This document shows positions 8,075 through 16,073 of a stretch of DNA of 64,000 bases, piece by piece. Every line of letters starts with the position of its first letter. Position 1 is the first letter of the stretch. The translations under genes were made by a program, and so were the position numbers. The notes under the pieces are model-generated. The model searched no databases, was not told the DNA's origin, and saw only the letters and a program-made list of their open reading frames with translations. Origin of the DNA: Dactylosporangium sp. AC04546 (GTDB taxonomy: Bacteria; Actinomycetota; Actinomycetes; Mycobacteriales; Micromonosporaceae); the NCBI RefSeq assembly GCF_022095675.1, contig NZ_JAHYSG010000051.1, forward strand, positions 20,828 to 84,827. The letters run 5' to 3'.

Positions 8075-9915
8075 ACCAGCGCACCGACACCGCATCCACC
8101 TTGGCCGTACGCATGGCGAAGTCGAGGACCTGGCTGATCGCCGCCGGCATCGTCTTCGTGGGCAGCATCCCGCTGCTCACTCCCAGCTCGTACATCCACA
8201 ACGTCCTCATCCTCACGTTCCTCATGGCTGTCCTCGGCCTTGGCTGGAACATCATGGCCGGGTACACCGGGTACGTCAGCCTCGGCCACAGCGCGTTCAT
8301 CGGCGTAGGTGGCTACACAGCCGGAATCCTCGCCGAGCGATGGGACGTTTCCCCATTCCTCGTGGCCCCGTTGGGCGGCGTAGCCGCGGCACTCGTGGCC
8401 CTCGGCCTCGGCCTCACCACAAGCCGGACCCGCGGGCCCGCCTTCGTGATCGTCTCATTCGCCATGCTCGAACTCCTTGGCCTCCTCACCCGGAACTTCT
8501 CGTCGCTGACCGGCGGAAGCCAGGGCCTCGCGATGCCCCTGCCCCAGTGGGACCTCACGTTCTACAACTGGCCCTTCTACTACTCCCTTTTCGCCCTGGT
8601 CCTGCTCAGCCTGCTGATGACCCGAGCGATCCGGCGGTCCAAATTCGGGCTCGGGCTGATGGCGATCCGCGACGACGAGGACAAGGCGGCCGGAATCGGC
8701 GTCGTCACACCTGTCTACAAGAGCCTGGCGTTCATGGCGAGCGCGGTGCTTGTCGGCGTGGCGGGTGCGATCTACGGCTACTACATCAGCTACCTGTCGA
8801 TCAGCACGATGTTCGACATCGTCCTGTCGATGCAGGTCGTGCTCGCGGTGCTGATCGGCGGACGAGGGACAACGTGGGGACCGGTCCTCGGCGCATGCAT
8901 CATCGTTCCCCTCTCGGAGGCGACCAACACGACGATGGGCGGCCCACACGCGGGCGCTTTCCGCCTCATCATGTTCGGCGGGCTCCTTCTCCTGGTGACA
9001 CTGGCACTGCCGCGCGGCATCATCCCCACCGTCGAAGCGTGGTGGCGGCGCAGGACCGCAGACCCGGTCAGCCGTACCGGCGCCCGGCTGCTCGAAACCG
9101 CCCTTCCAAAGGTGCCAGGCAGTCTCCGGCACCCCGCGGATACGGCCGCCGACGTACTCGACGCCGAGGAGATCGTCATGAAGTTCGGCGGACTGCTCGC
9201 GCTCGACAAGGCGACCGTGTCCATCCCCCGTGGCTCGATCACGGCGCTGATCGGCCCAAACGGCTCTGGAAAGACGACGCTCTTCAACGTCATCGACGGC
9301 ACCTACACCCCGACAGCGGGCCGTGTGCTCCTCGAGGGCGCCGACGTGTCAGGGCTCAACCGAACCCGGCGCGCCTTCAAGGGGATCGGACGCACCCACC
9401 AGCTCCCACGCCTGTTCAACAGCATGACCGCGCTCGAGAACGTGGCCGCCGTGAACTCCTCGTTCAGCATCCGCCGTCTGGCCAAATCCGCGGTATCGGG
9501 CGACGAAGCGGCCCGCGCCACCGAACTTCTGGAATTCGTCGGCCTGGCCGAGTATGTGCACGCGAAGGCGACAGACATGTCGTACGGGCAGAAGAAGCTC
9601 GTGGAACTCGCACAGGTGCTGATGCTCGATCCGGCCATCATCCTGCTCGACGAGCCGGCCGCCGGCATCAACCGCACACTGCTCAAGCGCCTCAGCGGAC
9701 TCATCACCGCCCTGCACGGCAGCGGCCGGACGATCGTCATCGTGGAGCATGACATGGAGTTCGTGCTCAGCCTCGCCGACCACGTCACGGTGTTGGCTCG
9801 CGGCCAGGTCGTTGCCGCCGGCGACCCCACCCAAGTCAGCAGCGATCCCCGCGTCCTCGAGGCGTACCTGGGCGACGACTTCGTCCTCGAAGGCGCGAAC
9901 GGAAGGCCAGCATGA
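8071..9915 (+). CDS. LivM permease fused to LivG ATPase
   Basis: 614 aa from the GTG at 8071, overlapping livH by 4 nt. Residues about 1-330 are a LivM permease (GYTGYVSLGHSAFIGVGGYTAG, FGLGLMAIRDDEDKAAGIGV, LIGGRGTTWGPVLGACIIVPLSE). After a short Arg-rich linker, residues about 365-614 are a LivG-type ATPase with Walker A GPNGSGKTT, signature MSYGQKKLVELAQVLM, Walker B IILLDEPAAGINRTL and the switch His in VIVEHDMEF. Separate genes are usual; permease-ATPase fusions are known in this transporter class. The fusion fixes one ATPase to one permease half, with LivF as the second ATPase. Confidence 0.9.
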   Translation: MNQRTDTASTLAVRMAKSRTWLIAAGIVFVGSIPLLTPSSYIHNVLILTFLMAVLGLGWNIMAGYTGYVSLGHSAFIGVGGYTAGILAERWDVSPFLVAPLGGVAAALVALGLGLTTSRTRGPAFVIVSFAMLELLGLLTRNFSSLTGGSQGLAMPLPQWDLTFYNWPFYYSLFALVLLSLLMTRAIRRSKFGLGLMAIRDDEDKAAGIGVVTPVYKSLAFMASAVLVGVAGAIYGYYISYLSISTMFDIVLSMQVVLAVLIGGRGTTWGPVLGACIIVPLSEATNTTMGGPHAGAFRLIMFGGLLLLVTLALPRGIIPTVEAWWRRRTADPVSRTGARLLETALPKVPGSLRHPADTAADVLDAEEIVMKFGGLLALDKATVSIPRGSITALIGPNGSGKTTLFNVIDGTYTPTAGRVLLEGADVSGLNRTRRAFKGIGRTHQLPRLFNSMTALENVAAVNSSFSIRRLAKSAVSGDEAARATELLEFVGLAEYVHAKATDMSYGQKKLVELAQVLMLDPAIILLDEPAAGINRTLLKRLSGLITALHGSGRTIVIVEHDMEFVLSLADHVTVLARGQVVAAGDPTQVSSDPRVLEAYLGDDFVLEGANGRPA

Positions 9916-10688
9916 TCGAGTTCCGGAACGTGTACGCCGGCTACGGCGGAGGAGACGTCCTGCAGGGCCTCGACCTGAAGGTCGAAGACGGCAGCATCAC
10001 CTGCATCGTCGGACCGAACGGAGCGGGCAAGTCAACGGTGCTGCGCGTCCTCAGCGGTCTGATCCACCCCCGTGTCGGCGAAGTACGCCTGGGTGGAGTC
10101 GCCATCCACGACAAGAGTCCCGCCGCCGTCCTGGCCGCAGGCATCGCGCAGGTCCCACAGCACAACGCACTGTTCGGCAACCTCACCGTCCACGACAACA
10201 TGCTGCTCGGCGGCTATATTCAGCGCCGCAACCGGCGCGCGGTGCGCAGACGAGTCGACGAGCTCGCCGAAATCTTCCCGACCGTCGCCGAGCGGGCTCA
10301 CGAGAAGGCCGTGAACCTTTCTGGCGGCCAGCGCCGCATCGTCGAGTTCGCCAGGGCGCTCATGACCGGTCCAAGCGTCCTCGTCCTCGACGAACCCACC
10401 CTTGGGCTCGACCCCAAGACATGCGAGGCGGTCTTCGAGATCGCGAAAAGGATCAACTCGCGAGGCACCACCATTCTCATGGTCGAGCAGAACGTCCGTT
10501 TCGGCCTCAAGCTCGCCTCGCACGGTGTCGTCATGGAACGCGGCCGCGCCCTCCTCGCTGAGCCTGCCGACGACCTGCTCAGGCGCCCCGACATGGGAGC
10601 CATGTTCTTCGGCCACCGCATCGAGGATCGGCCCGCCACCCCGCAGGTCGCCACCGCAAGCCCTCGCACGGACAGCAGCGGAGCCTGA
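9912..10688 (+). CDS. livF: Branched-chain-type ABC transporter ATPase (LivF family)
   Basis: 258 aa, ATG overlapping the upstream stop. Walker A is GPNGAGKST, signature LSGGQRRIVEFARALM, Walker B VLVLDEPTLGLDP, and the H-loop position carries Gln (LMVEQNVRFGL) as in many LivF proteins. It completes the importer encoded by the preceding genes. The C-terminus after LLRRPDMGAMFFG is a short tail without recognisable domain. Confidence 0.92.
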   Translation: MIEFRNVYAGYGGGDVLQGLDLKVEDGSITCIVGPNGAGKSTVLRVLSGLIHPRVGEVRLGGVAIHDKSPAAVLAAGIAQVPQHNALFGNLTVHDNMLLGGYIQRRNRRAVRRRVDELAEIFPTVAERAHEKAVNLSGGQRRIVEFARALMTGPSVLVLDEPTLGLDPKTCEAVFEIAKRINSRGTTILMVEQNVRFGLKLASHGVVMERGRALLAEPADDLLRRPDMGAMFFGHRIEDRPATPQVATASPRTDSSGA

Positions 10689-10690
10689 CC

Positions 10691-11485
10691 ATGCAAGCGA
10701 ACGATTTCCTCGGACGCTTGCGTCGTGGCCAGCAGATCCTGATGCTCGGCATCCGCCAGGCACGAACAACCGACATCATCCGGATGGCCAGGTCATCAGG
10801 TCACCATGCCGTCATGATCGACCTGGAGCACTCCTCAATGTCCGTGCAGACGGCCTGCGAACTCAGTGCGGCCGCCGGTGACCTGGGGATGTCCGCATTC
10901 GTGCGAGTGCCCGAACGAGACTACGGCACGATCGGTCGTGTCCTTGATGGCGGCGCTCACGGTGTGGTCGCGCCGCGGATCGAAACCGGCGCTCAGGCAC
11001 TGGAGATCGCCCGGGCATGCCGGTTCCCCCCGGTGGGCCAGCGCTCGCAAGTCGGCACTGTGCCCCTGTTCGGCATGCGACCGACCCCGGCTGACCACCT
11101 CAACCCAGCCGTGGACGCCCGCACCGTCGTGCAGATCATCGTCGAGACCCCCACAGCGATCGCCAACGTCGACGACATCGCGGCGCAAGAAGGCGTCGAC
11201 ATCGTGGTGCTGGGCGCCAACGACTTCACCGCCGAACTCGGGATCCCGGGACACTACGACCACCCAGCCCTGGACGAGGCAGTGGCCGCAACGGCCGACG
11301 CCTGCAAGAAGCACAACAAGCTGTTCATGCTCGGCGGCATCGGCGACCCCGAACGGTACAGGCAACTCGCGTCACGCGGGGCCTGCCCGCTCATCCTCAC
11401 GGGCATGGACGCGGACCTGCTCTACCGGGCCCTCGCGGTACGCGTCAACTCCCTCGACAACCACGTCCAAGAAGGACACCGATGA
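10691..11485 (+). CDS. HpcH/HpaI-family aldolase
   Basis: 264 aa, two bases after livF. A class II, metal-dependent pyruvate-type aldolase of the HpcH/HpaI/CitE barrel fold. Visible landmarks: VMIDLEHSSMS (the base and carboxylate pocket), GAHGVVAPRIETGAQAL, metal Glu in IVETPTAIANVD, metal Asp in VLGANDFTAELG, and the C-terminal LGGIGDP. Family members cleave 2-keto-4-hydroxy acids such as 4-hydroxy-2-oxoheptanedioate or oxaloacetate-like substrates into pyruvate and an aldehyde or keto acid. Position after the importer and before a LigI-like hydrolase suggests a ring-derived or sugar-derived hydroxy acid; the true substrate is unknown. Confidence 0.88.
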   Translation: MQANDFLGRLRRGQQILMLGIRQARTTDIIRMARSSGHHAVMIDLEHSSMSVQTACELSAAAGDLGMSAFVRVPERDYGTIGRVLDGGAHGVVAPRIETGAQALEIARACRFPPVGQRSQVGTVPLFGMRPTPADHLNPAVDARTVVQIIVETPTAIANVDDIAAQEGVDIVVLGANDFTAELGIPGHYDHPALDEAVAATADACKKHNKLFMLGGIGDPERYRQLASRGACPLILTGMDADLLYRALAVRVNSLDNHVQEGHR

Positions 11486-12363
11486 CGGCGATCCCGTTGC
11501 AGACCTCGCCTATGCGGCCTGCCAACACGAACACGCCACCCTCCTTCGAACTGCCAGCGGGTGCGTGCGACGCCCACTTCCACGTCTTCGAACATGGCTA
11601 TCCGCACGTCGACAAACCGCTGTACACGTTCCCCGAAGGCAACCTCGAGCAGTACTTCGCAATGGCCGACTTCCTGGGCCTCGCACGTGGCGTGCTCGTC
11701 CAGCCGACCTTCTACGCCGACGACAACTCCCTGGCCGTCGACGTCTTGAAGCAGGCCGGTGGAAGGCTTCGAGCGGTCGTGCGCGTCGGGGAGGACGTCA
11801 CTGACGAGACGCTCGACGCGTACCACGAACTGGGTGTGCGCGCGATCCGCCTCGACCTTTTCGCGCGCGCCGACCAGCCCGTCCGTGACCTCGAGGCGTA
11901 CATCACGCGCATGGCCGCTCGGACCCGGCCGCGCGGCTGGCACCTGCAGTTCTACACGCCCGGACGCGTCGTCAGCGACCTGCTCCCGTTCCTGGAGACC
12001 TTCGAAGACACCTTCATGATCGACCACATGGGCTACATGAAGGAAGAGGAAGGCCTGACGGCCGCCGACTCCGAAAGGATGCTCAAGGTCTTCGCCGACA
12101 ACGAGAACTGCTGGATCAAGCTGTCGGGTGCGTACCGGATCGCCAAAGACCGTCCGCTGTCCAGCGTCAGGAACCTGGGTCGATCCCTCGTGGCGACGTG
12201 CGCCGATCGGTTGACCTGGGGCTCTGACTGGCCGCACCTTCCGAACGGCAACCGTGACACCGGCGAACTGCTGAACCTGCTCGCCGACTGGGCGCCCAAC
12301 GCGGAAGACCGTCGAAAGATCCTGGTCGCCTCGGCTGACCGGCTGTTCTTCGACCTCACCTGA
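11482..12363 (+). CDS. Amidohydrolase family 2 protein (2-pyrone-4,6-dicarboxylate hydrolase-like)
   Basis: 293 aa, 4-nt overlap with the aldolase gene. Begins with the amidohydrolase signature CDAHFHVFE (HxH) after a short tail, then PHVDKPLYTFPEG, IRLDLFAR, WHLQFYTPGR, FMIDHMGYM, WIKLSGAYR and the terminal Asp in LTWGSDWPHL. This order matches LigI and related lactonases (PF04909), which hydrolyse 2-pyrone-4,6-dicarboxylate to an open keto acid later cleaved by an aldolase. The neighbouring HpcH/HpaI aldolase could perform the next step. That a pyrone or lactone is the real substrate is inference. It is the last gene of the operon. Confidence 0.82.
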   Translation: MTAIPLQTSPMRPANTNTPPSFELPAGACDAHFHVFEHGYPHVDKPLYTFPEGNLEQYFAMADFLGLARGVLVQPTFYADDNSLAVDVLKQAGGRLRAVVRVGEDVTDETLDAYHELGVRAIRLDLFARADQPVRDLEAYITRMAARTRPRGWHLQFYTPGRVVSDLLPFLETFEDTFMIDHMGYMKEEEGLTAADSERMLKVFADNENCWIKLSGAYRIAKDRPLSSVRNLGRSLVATCADRLTWGSDWPHLPNGNRDTGELLNLLADWAPNAEDRRKILVASADRLFFDLT

Positions 12364-12559
12364 CGATGGCGGCCTGGCGGACGAGGTCGGCGAACTGCGG
12401 GCTGCGAGACGCAGATGGCGTGGCCGCCGACGGCGTCGACGACTGACGATCCAGCGCATTGGGCCAGGTGCGCTGTGCCGGCGGGGCGATCATGCGATCC
12501 TCGGCAAAGAGCAGTTGCAGCGCAGACGGCTACAGCTCGTCGTCGACGTACGACAGTGT

Positions 12560-12845
12560 GAGGCCGTTGTCCACCAAGGGAAAGCTGGCGCGATCGTGTT
12601 CGCCAACACCCTGCCGATGTCGCCGAGGGCCTTCATCAGCACCCGGTGCACGATGCGCACGGTGCCGGGTGACAGCGGCCCGCCGCGCTTGTTGCCCGAC
12701 CGCAGCAGCGCCTTGTACCGGCCGTGGATCATGTTCTTGTCGACCGCGTAGAGCTGGTGGCGGCCGATGTGCAGGTTGTGTAGCAGCGGATGAGATCGCG
12801 GTAGTTCTCCAGCGACGTCTCCTGCAGGTCGAGCTCACGCTCGTG
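12560..12845 (-). pseudogene. Decayed tyrosine-recombinase (phage integrase) fragment
   Basis: On the minus strand one frame reads LDLQETSLENYRDLIR and, after a single-base shift near 12800, the next frame continues LLHNLHIGRHQLYAVD, GRYKALLRSGNKRGGPLSP and GTVRIVHRVLMKALGDI. This is the core-binding (SAM-like) domain of actinobacterial integrases. The catalytic domain with its R-H-R-Y residues is missing, so this is a remnant. The rest of 12364-13100 shows nothing else convincing; the plus-strand frame through 12459-13082 has non-coding composition. Confidence 0.6.
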
Positions 12846-13100
12846 TCGGCCCGGGCGGGCCGCGCCTTCAGCCCACGACCGTCCGGCCAATCGGCAGTTC
12901 GACACGAAACCCGGACCGCGGTGCAGCAGGCGAGCGTGCCTGTCGACGCGGCGCAGAACGGCTGGTGTCCCGCTCGCGCCGAGGTCGATTCGGCGCGCGT
13001 TCCTCAACCGCATATTCCGGACAAGCGCGGAGTCCGAAACGGCGGTGGACGTCGCAGGGGATGGTGCTGTAGTCCCAGGTAGATGGGGCAGGTATGGTCC

Positions 13101-13114
13101 TGGGAGCGCTTCCA
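13101..13114. promoter_or_regulatory. CebR-like LacI-family operator before the LPMO gene
   Basis: TGGGAGCGCTTCCA differs at one base from the perfect palindrome TGGGAGCGCTCCCA bound by CebR, the cello-oligosaccharide-responsive repressor of actinomycetes (established knowledge). It lies 45 nt before the LPMO start, where it could cover the promoter. No cebR gene is in the window. Confidence 0.55.
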
Positions 13115-13158
13115 TGCGCCACGTCGGTGAGCATCAATACGTACCGCCTGGAGGTTCC

Positions 13159-13794
13159 ATGTCTGCTCTCGTGTCGCCCCGTCGCGCCCTGATGCGTCGT
13201 GCGTTGACCGTCGCGACGGCGGCGGCGGCGCTGCTCGTGACCGCCCTGCCTGAGGCTGCCTCCGCCCACGGATCGGCAGCCGATCCGCCGGCGCGCGCAT
13301 ACGACTGCCTGCAGCGGTGGAGCAACAACCACCAGGCGCCGGAGATGGCGAGCCAGGATCCCATGTGCTACCAGGCCTGGAAGGCCGACCCGAGCGCGAT
13401 GTGGAACTGGAACGGGCTGTACCGCGAAGGCGTCAAGGGCGACCACCAGGCTGCCATCCCGGACGGGCAGCTCTGCAGCGCCGGGCGCACGCAGGCCGGA
13501 CGCTACGCCGCGCTGGACACGGTGGGCCAGTGGAAGGCCACACCCAAGGGCCGGAACTTCTCGGTGGACATCTTCGACCAGGCCAAGCACGGGGCGGACT
13601 ACGTCCGCGTCTACATCACCCGGCAGGGGTTCGACCCCACCAAACAACAGCTCGGCTGGGGAGACCTGGAGCTGGTGAGCCAGATCGGCAGCACTCCTGC
13701 CGCCAAGTGGCAGCCGGCCGACAACGGCGTCTCGCTCTCGGTCGACGCCGACGCCGGCACGCGCACCGGACGCCACATCGTCTACACGATCTGA
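13159..13794 (+). CDS. AA10 lytic polysaccharide monooxygenase, truncated by a TGA at a conserved Trp
   Basis: ATG at 13159 with GGAGG eight bases before. Signal peptide MSALVSPRRALMRRALTVA to ASA, cleaved to expose the N-terminal copper His (HGSAADPP). Conserved AA10 parts follow: NHQAPEMASQDPMCYQAW, WNWNGLYREG, IPDGQLCSAGRT, the second copper His in AKHGADYVRVYIT, and RHIVYTI. There the frame meets TGA. In homologues the next residue is Trp, and reading on in frame gives QASHMDQSYYFCSDVDF before a natural stop at 13858-13860. One TGG-to-TGA change therefore removes about 20 residues including the axial Phe and a disulphide Cys. Without read-through the enzyme should be misfolded or weak. 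Confidence 0.88.
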   Translation: MSALVSPRRALMRRALTVATAAAALLVTALPEAASAHGSAADPPARAYDCLQRWSNNHQAPEMASQDPMCYQAWKADPSAMWNWNGLYREGVKGDHQAAIPDGQLCSAGRTQAGRYAALDTVGQWKATPKGRNFSVDIFDQAKHGADYVRVYITRQGFDPTKQQLGWGDLELVSQIGSTPAAKWQPADNGVSLSVDADAGTRTGRHIVYTI

Positions 13795-13874
13795 CAGGCG
13801 AGCCACATGGACCAGTCGTACTACTTCTGCAGCGACGTGGATTTCCGGGCGGCCGCATAAGGCACATCGGCACT

Positions 13875-13906
13875 CACGGCGGCGCTCCGGAGGGCTTGCC
13901 GCCGTG
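13875..13906. terminator. Hairpin after the LPMO gene
   Basis: A 9-bp perfect stem CACGGCGGC / GCCGCCGTG lies just past the ancestral stop codon of the LPMO frame. There is no strong T-run, as is common in high-GC actinomycetes. Confidence 0.5.
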
Positions 13907-14004
13907 GGTATTGCATGCGGCTGGGAGGGAAGCGGGTCCCGGCGCATGGATCTCCACCCGGGAGGAGTGGGCGGGGTGCGCCGGGACCACGATCTGAGGT
14001 GAGG

Positions 14005-15303
14005 CTAGGCGGCTGCGGGCTCCGGGGTGCGCTCCTCCTCGACGACCTCGGGCAGGTCCGCGCCGAGGAGGTCGTAGCCCGACTCTCGGTGCACGCTGTC
14101 GATGCCCTCCCGCTCGACCTCGGCCGGGACGCGCAGGCCGACGACGACGTCGAAGAGCTTCGCGATGACCCACGTGAGGACGAAGGAGTAGGCGAGGACG
14201 GCGACGACCGCGATGGCCTGGTCGGCGAGGAGGCCGAGGCCGCCGCCGAAGAAGAGACCGTCGCGACCGTTCGGGGCGTCGGCGGTGGCGAGGAAGCCGA
14301 TGAGCAGCGTACCGATGACGCCGCCGACGAGGTGCACGCCGACCACGTCGAGCGAGTCGTCATAGCCGAACTTGTACTTGAGGTTGACGGCGAAGGCGCA
14401 GGCCGCGCCGGCGATGACGCCGATGATGAGCGCGCCGAGCGGATTGACCGCGCCGCAGGCCGGGGTGATGGCGACCAGACCGGCGACGATGCCGGAGGAT
14501 TTGCCGAGCGAGGTCATGGCGCCGCCCTTGAGCCGCTCGAAGGCGATCCAGGCGAGGCCGGCGGCCGCGCCGGCGGCGACAGTGTTCAGCACGACGACGG
14601 CGGCGGCGTTGCCGGACGACAGCGCGGAGCCGCCGTTGAAGCCGAGCCAGCCGAACCAGAGCAGGCCGGCGCCGAGCGCGGTCAGCGGCAGGTTGTGCGG
14701 CTTGTGCGGGGTGTTCGGCCAGCCGGTGCGCTTGCCGAGGACGAGCACCACGGCGAGGGCGGCGATGCCGGCGTTGATGTGCACGGCGGTGCCGCCGGCG
14801 TAGTCGATGGCCTGGATCTTGTTGGCGATCCAGCCGCCGGTGACGGTGTCGCTGGAGAACGCGAAGACCCAGTGCGCGACCGGCAGGTACACCAGGGTCG
14901 CCCAGACGGCGGTGAAGGCCAGCCAGACGCCGAACTTCATCCGGTCGGCGACGCCCCCGGCGATCAGCGCGGTGGTCAGCGCGGCGAAGAGCATCTGGAA
15001 GACGGCGAACAGCGCCGGCGGGATCGTGGCGGCCTCGTCGCCCTTGAGCAGCCCGCCGAGGCCGAAGTTGCCGGTGTCGAGGCCGAGGATGCCGCCACCG
15101 CCGATGGAGTCGCCGAAGGCGAACTGGTAGCCGTAGACGACCCAGATGCAACAGACCACGGCCACGGCCCCGAAGGTCATCATGACCATGTTGACGACTC
15201 GCTTGGCGCCGACCATGCCGCCGTAGAAGAGGGCGAGTCCGGGGACCATCAGCAAGACGAGCGCGGTGCTCGCGAGCAACCAGGCGGTACTACCAGTGTC
15301 CAC
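14005..15303 (-). CDS. amtB: Ammonium transporter AmtB
   Basis: Start chosen at the GTG 15301-15303 (VDTGSTAWLLASTALV) because AAGGAGCC precedes it; a longer frame to 15360 is open but has no ribosome site. 432 aa, eleven hydrophobic helices. Family landmarks: LALFYGGMVGAKR, GWLGFNGGSALSS, HINAGIAALAVVLVLGKR (first pore His region), GFDDSLDVVG-like GYDDSLDVVGVHLVGG with the second pore His. The C-terminal tail is Glu-rich. It imports ammonium across the membrane. Adjacent glutamine-synthetase and glutamate-synthase-like genes place it in nitrogen assimilation; no glnK/PII gene follows here. Confidence 0.93.
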   Translation of the reverse strand: MDTGSTAWLLASTALVLLMVPGLALFYGGMVGAKRVVNMVMMTFGAVAVVCCIWVVYGYQFAFGDSIGGGGILGLDTGNFGLGGLLKGDEAATIPPALFAVFQMLFAALTTALIAGGVADRMKFGVWLAFTAVWATLVYLPVAHWVFAFSSDTVTGGWIANKIQAIDYAGGTAVHINAGIAALAVVLVLGKRTGWPNTPHKPHNLPLTALGAGLLWFGWLGFNGGSALSSGNAAAVVVLNTVAAGAAAGLAWIAFERLKGGAMTSLGKSSGIVAGLVAITPACGAVNPLGALIIGVIAGAACAFAVNLKYKFGYDDSLDVVGVHLVGGVIGTLLIGFLATADAPNGRDGLFFGGGLGLLADQAIAVVAVLAYSFVLTWVIAKLFDVVVGLRVPAEVEREGIDSVHRESGYDLLGADLPEVVEEERTPEPAAA

Positions 15304-15365
15304 TGTAGAGGCTCCTTGAGTATCATCGCATGAACCGCTGTCACCCAGCAGTGCACTCAAGCCTC

Positions 15366-15380
15366 GTTTCGGCCGGTGAC
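15366..15380 (-). promoter_or_regulatory. Possible GlnR half-site upstream of amtB
   Basis: On the minus strand GTCAC-n5-GAAAC resembles the GTnAC-n6-GAAAC element bound by the actinobacterial nitrogen regulator GlnR, but the spacer is one base short and a second element is not clear. Weak evidence, supported mainly by position before amtB. Confidence 0.25.
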
Positions 15381-15448
15381 CCGCTAGATTGCTGATCGAT
15401 TTCCCGCGGTGTCGGACTGCGAAAATCGCTCCCGCGTGCGTGGGCCGG

Positions 15449-16069
15449 TCAGCCGTCGCGGTCCTGGTCCCGGTAGCCGGTGATCGACAGGAACCGGATC
15501 GGCAGCTCGACCAGCTGCGACGGCCCGTGCGGCCCCGCCCCGTCGAACTGCAGCGCGTCCCCCGGCCGCATCGTGTACCGGGTGTCGCCGTAGCCGTACA
15601 CCATCACGCCCTCCAGCATGTAGAGGAACTCGGTGCCCGGGTGCTGGAAGAGCGGGAAGACCTCGCTGGAGTCGGTGAGCGTGACGAGCACCGGCTCCAT
15701 CCGCTTGTGGACCCCGCGCAGGCCGCCGAGCAGCAGGTAGTGGTGCCCGACCCGGGTCCCGCGCCGGACGATCTCGGCCCCGCTGCCGGCCGGGGTGAAG
15801 ACCGCCTCCAGCTCGGTGTCGACGCCCCGGAAGAGTGCGGTCACCGGGATCCCCAGGCCGCCGGCGAGCCGGCCGAGGGTCGTCAGGCTGCACGAGGTCT
15901 GCGCATTCTCGATCTTCGACAGCATCGCCTTGGAGAGCCCGATCTTGCCGGCGAGCTGGGCGATCGACAGTCCGGCCGCCTGCCGGTACTCGCGGACCCG
16001 GAGCGCGATCGTCTGCTCCAGCGCCCCCTCGGCGAAGGCTGCCGGATCCGCGTCGTCCGTATCGCGCAT
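15449..16069 (-). CDS. XRE-family regulator with C-terminal cupin domain
   Basis: 206 aa from the ATG at 16069; the frame is open a little further upstream into the end of the oxidase gene. Residues about 20-75 are an XRE helix-turn-helix (VREYRQAAGLSIAQLAGKIGLSKAMLSKIENAQ). Residues about 120-200 form a cupin (HKRMEPVLVTL, FQHPGTEFLYMLEGVMVYGYGDTRYTMRPGDALQFDGAGPHGP). This PuuR-like architecture usually senses a small amine or amino acid. Placed between amtB and the oxidase-Glx-GlnT genes on the same strand, it is the likely local repressor (inference). Confidence 0.87.
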   Translation of the reverse strand: MRDTDDADPAAFAEGALEQTIALRVREYRQAAGLSIAQLAGKIGLSKAMLSKIENAQTSCSLTTLGRLAGGLGIPVTALFRGVDTELEAVFTPAGSGAEIVRRGTRVGHHYLLLGGLRGVHKRMEPVLVTLTDSSEVFPLFQHPGTEFLYMLEGVMVYGYGDTRYTMRPGDALQFDGAGPHGPSQLVELPIRFLSITGYRDQDRDG

Positions 16070-16073
16070 GTGA

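Noticed and set aside
12459..13082. Plus-strand frame as a gene between the Liv operon and the LPMO
   Set aside because: Cys/Arg/Ser-rich composition without motif, and the opposite strand holds integrase fragments.
13792..13797. Selenocysteine at the LPMO TGA
   Set aside because: Homologues have Trp, no selenoprotein of this family is known, and no SECIS-like hairpin follows; a nonsense change with possible read-through is simpler.
13915..15333. Long plus-strand frame opposite amtB
   Set aside because: Asp/Glu/Gly-rich shadow of the ammonium transporter gene on the other strand; no start signal or family.
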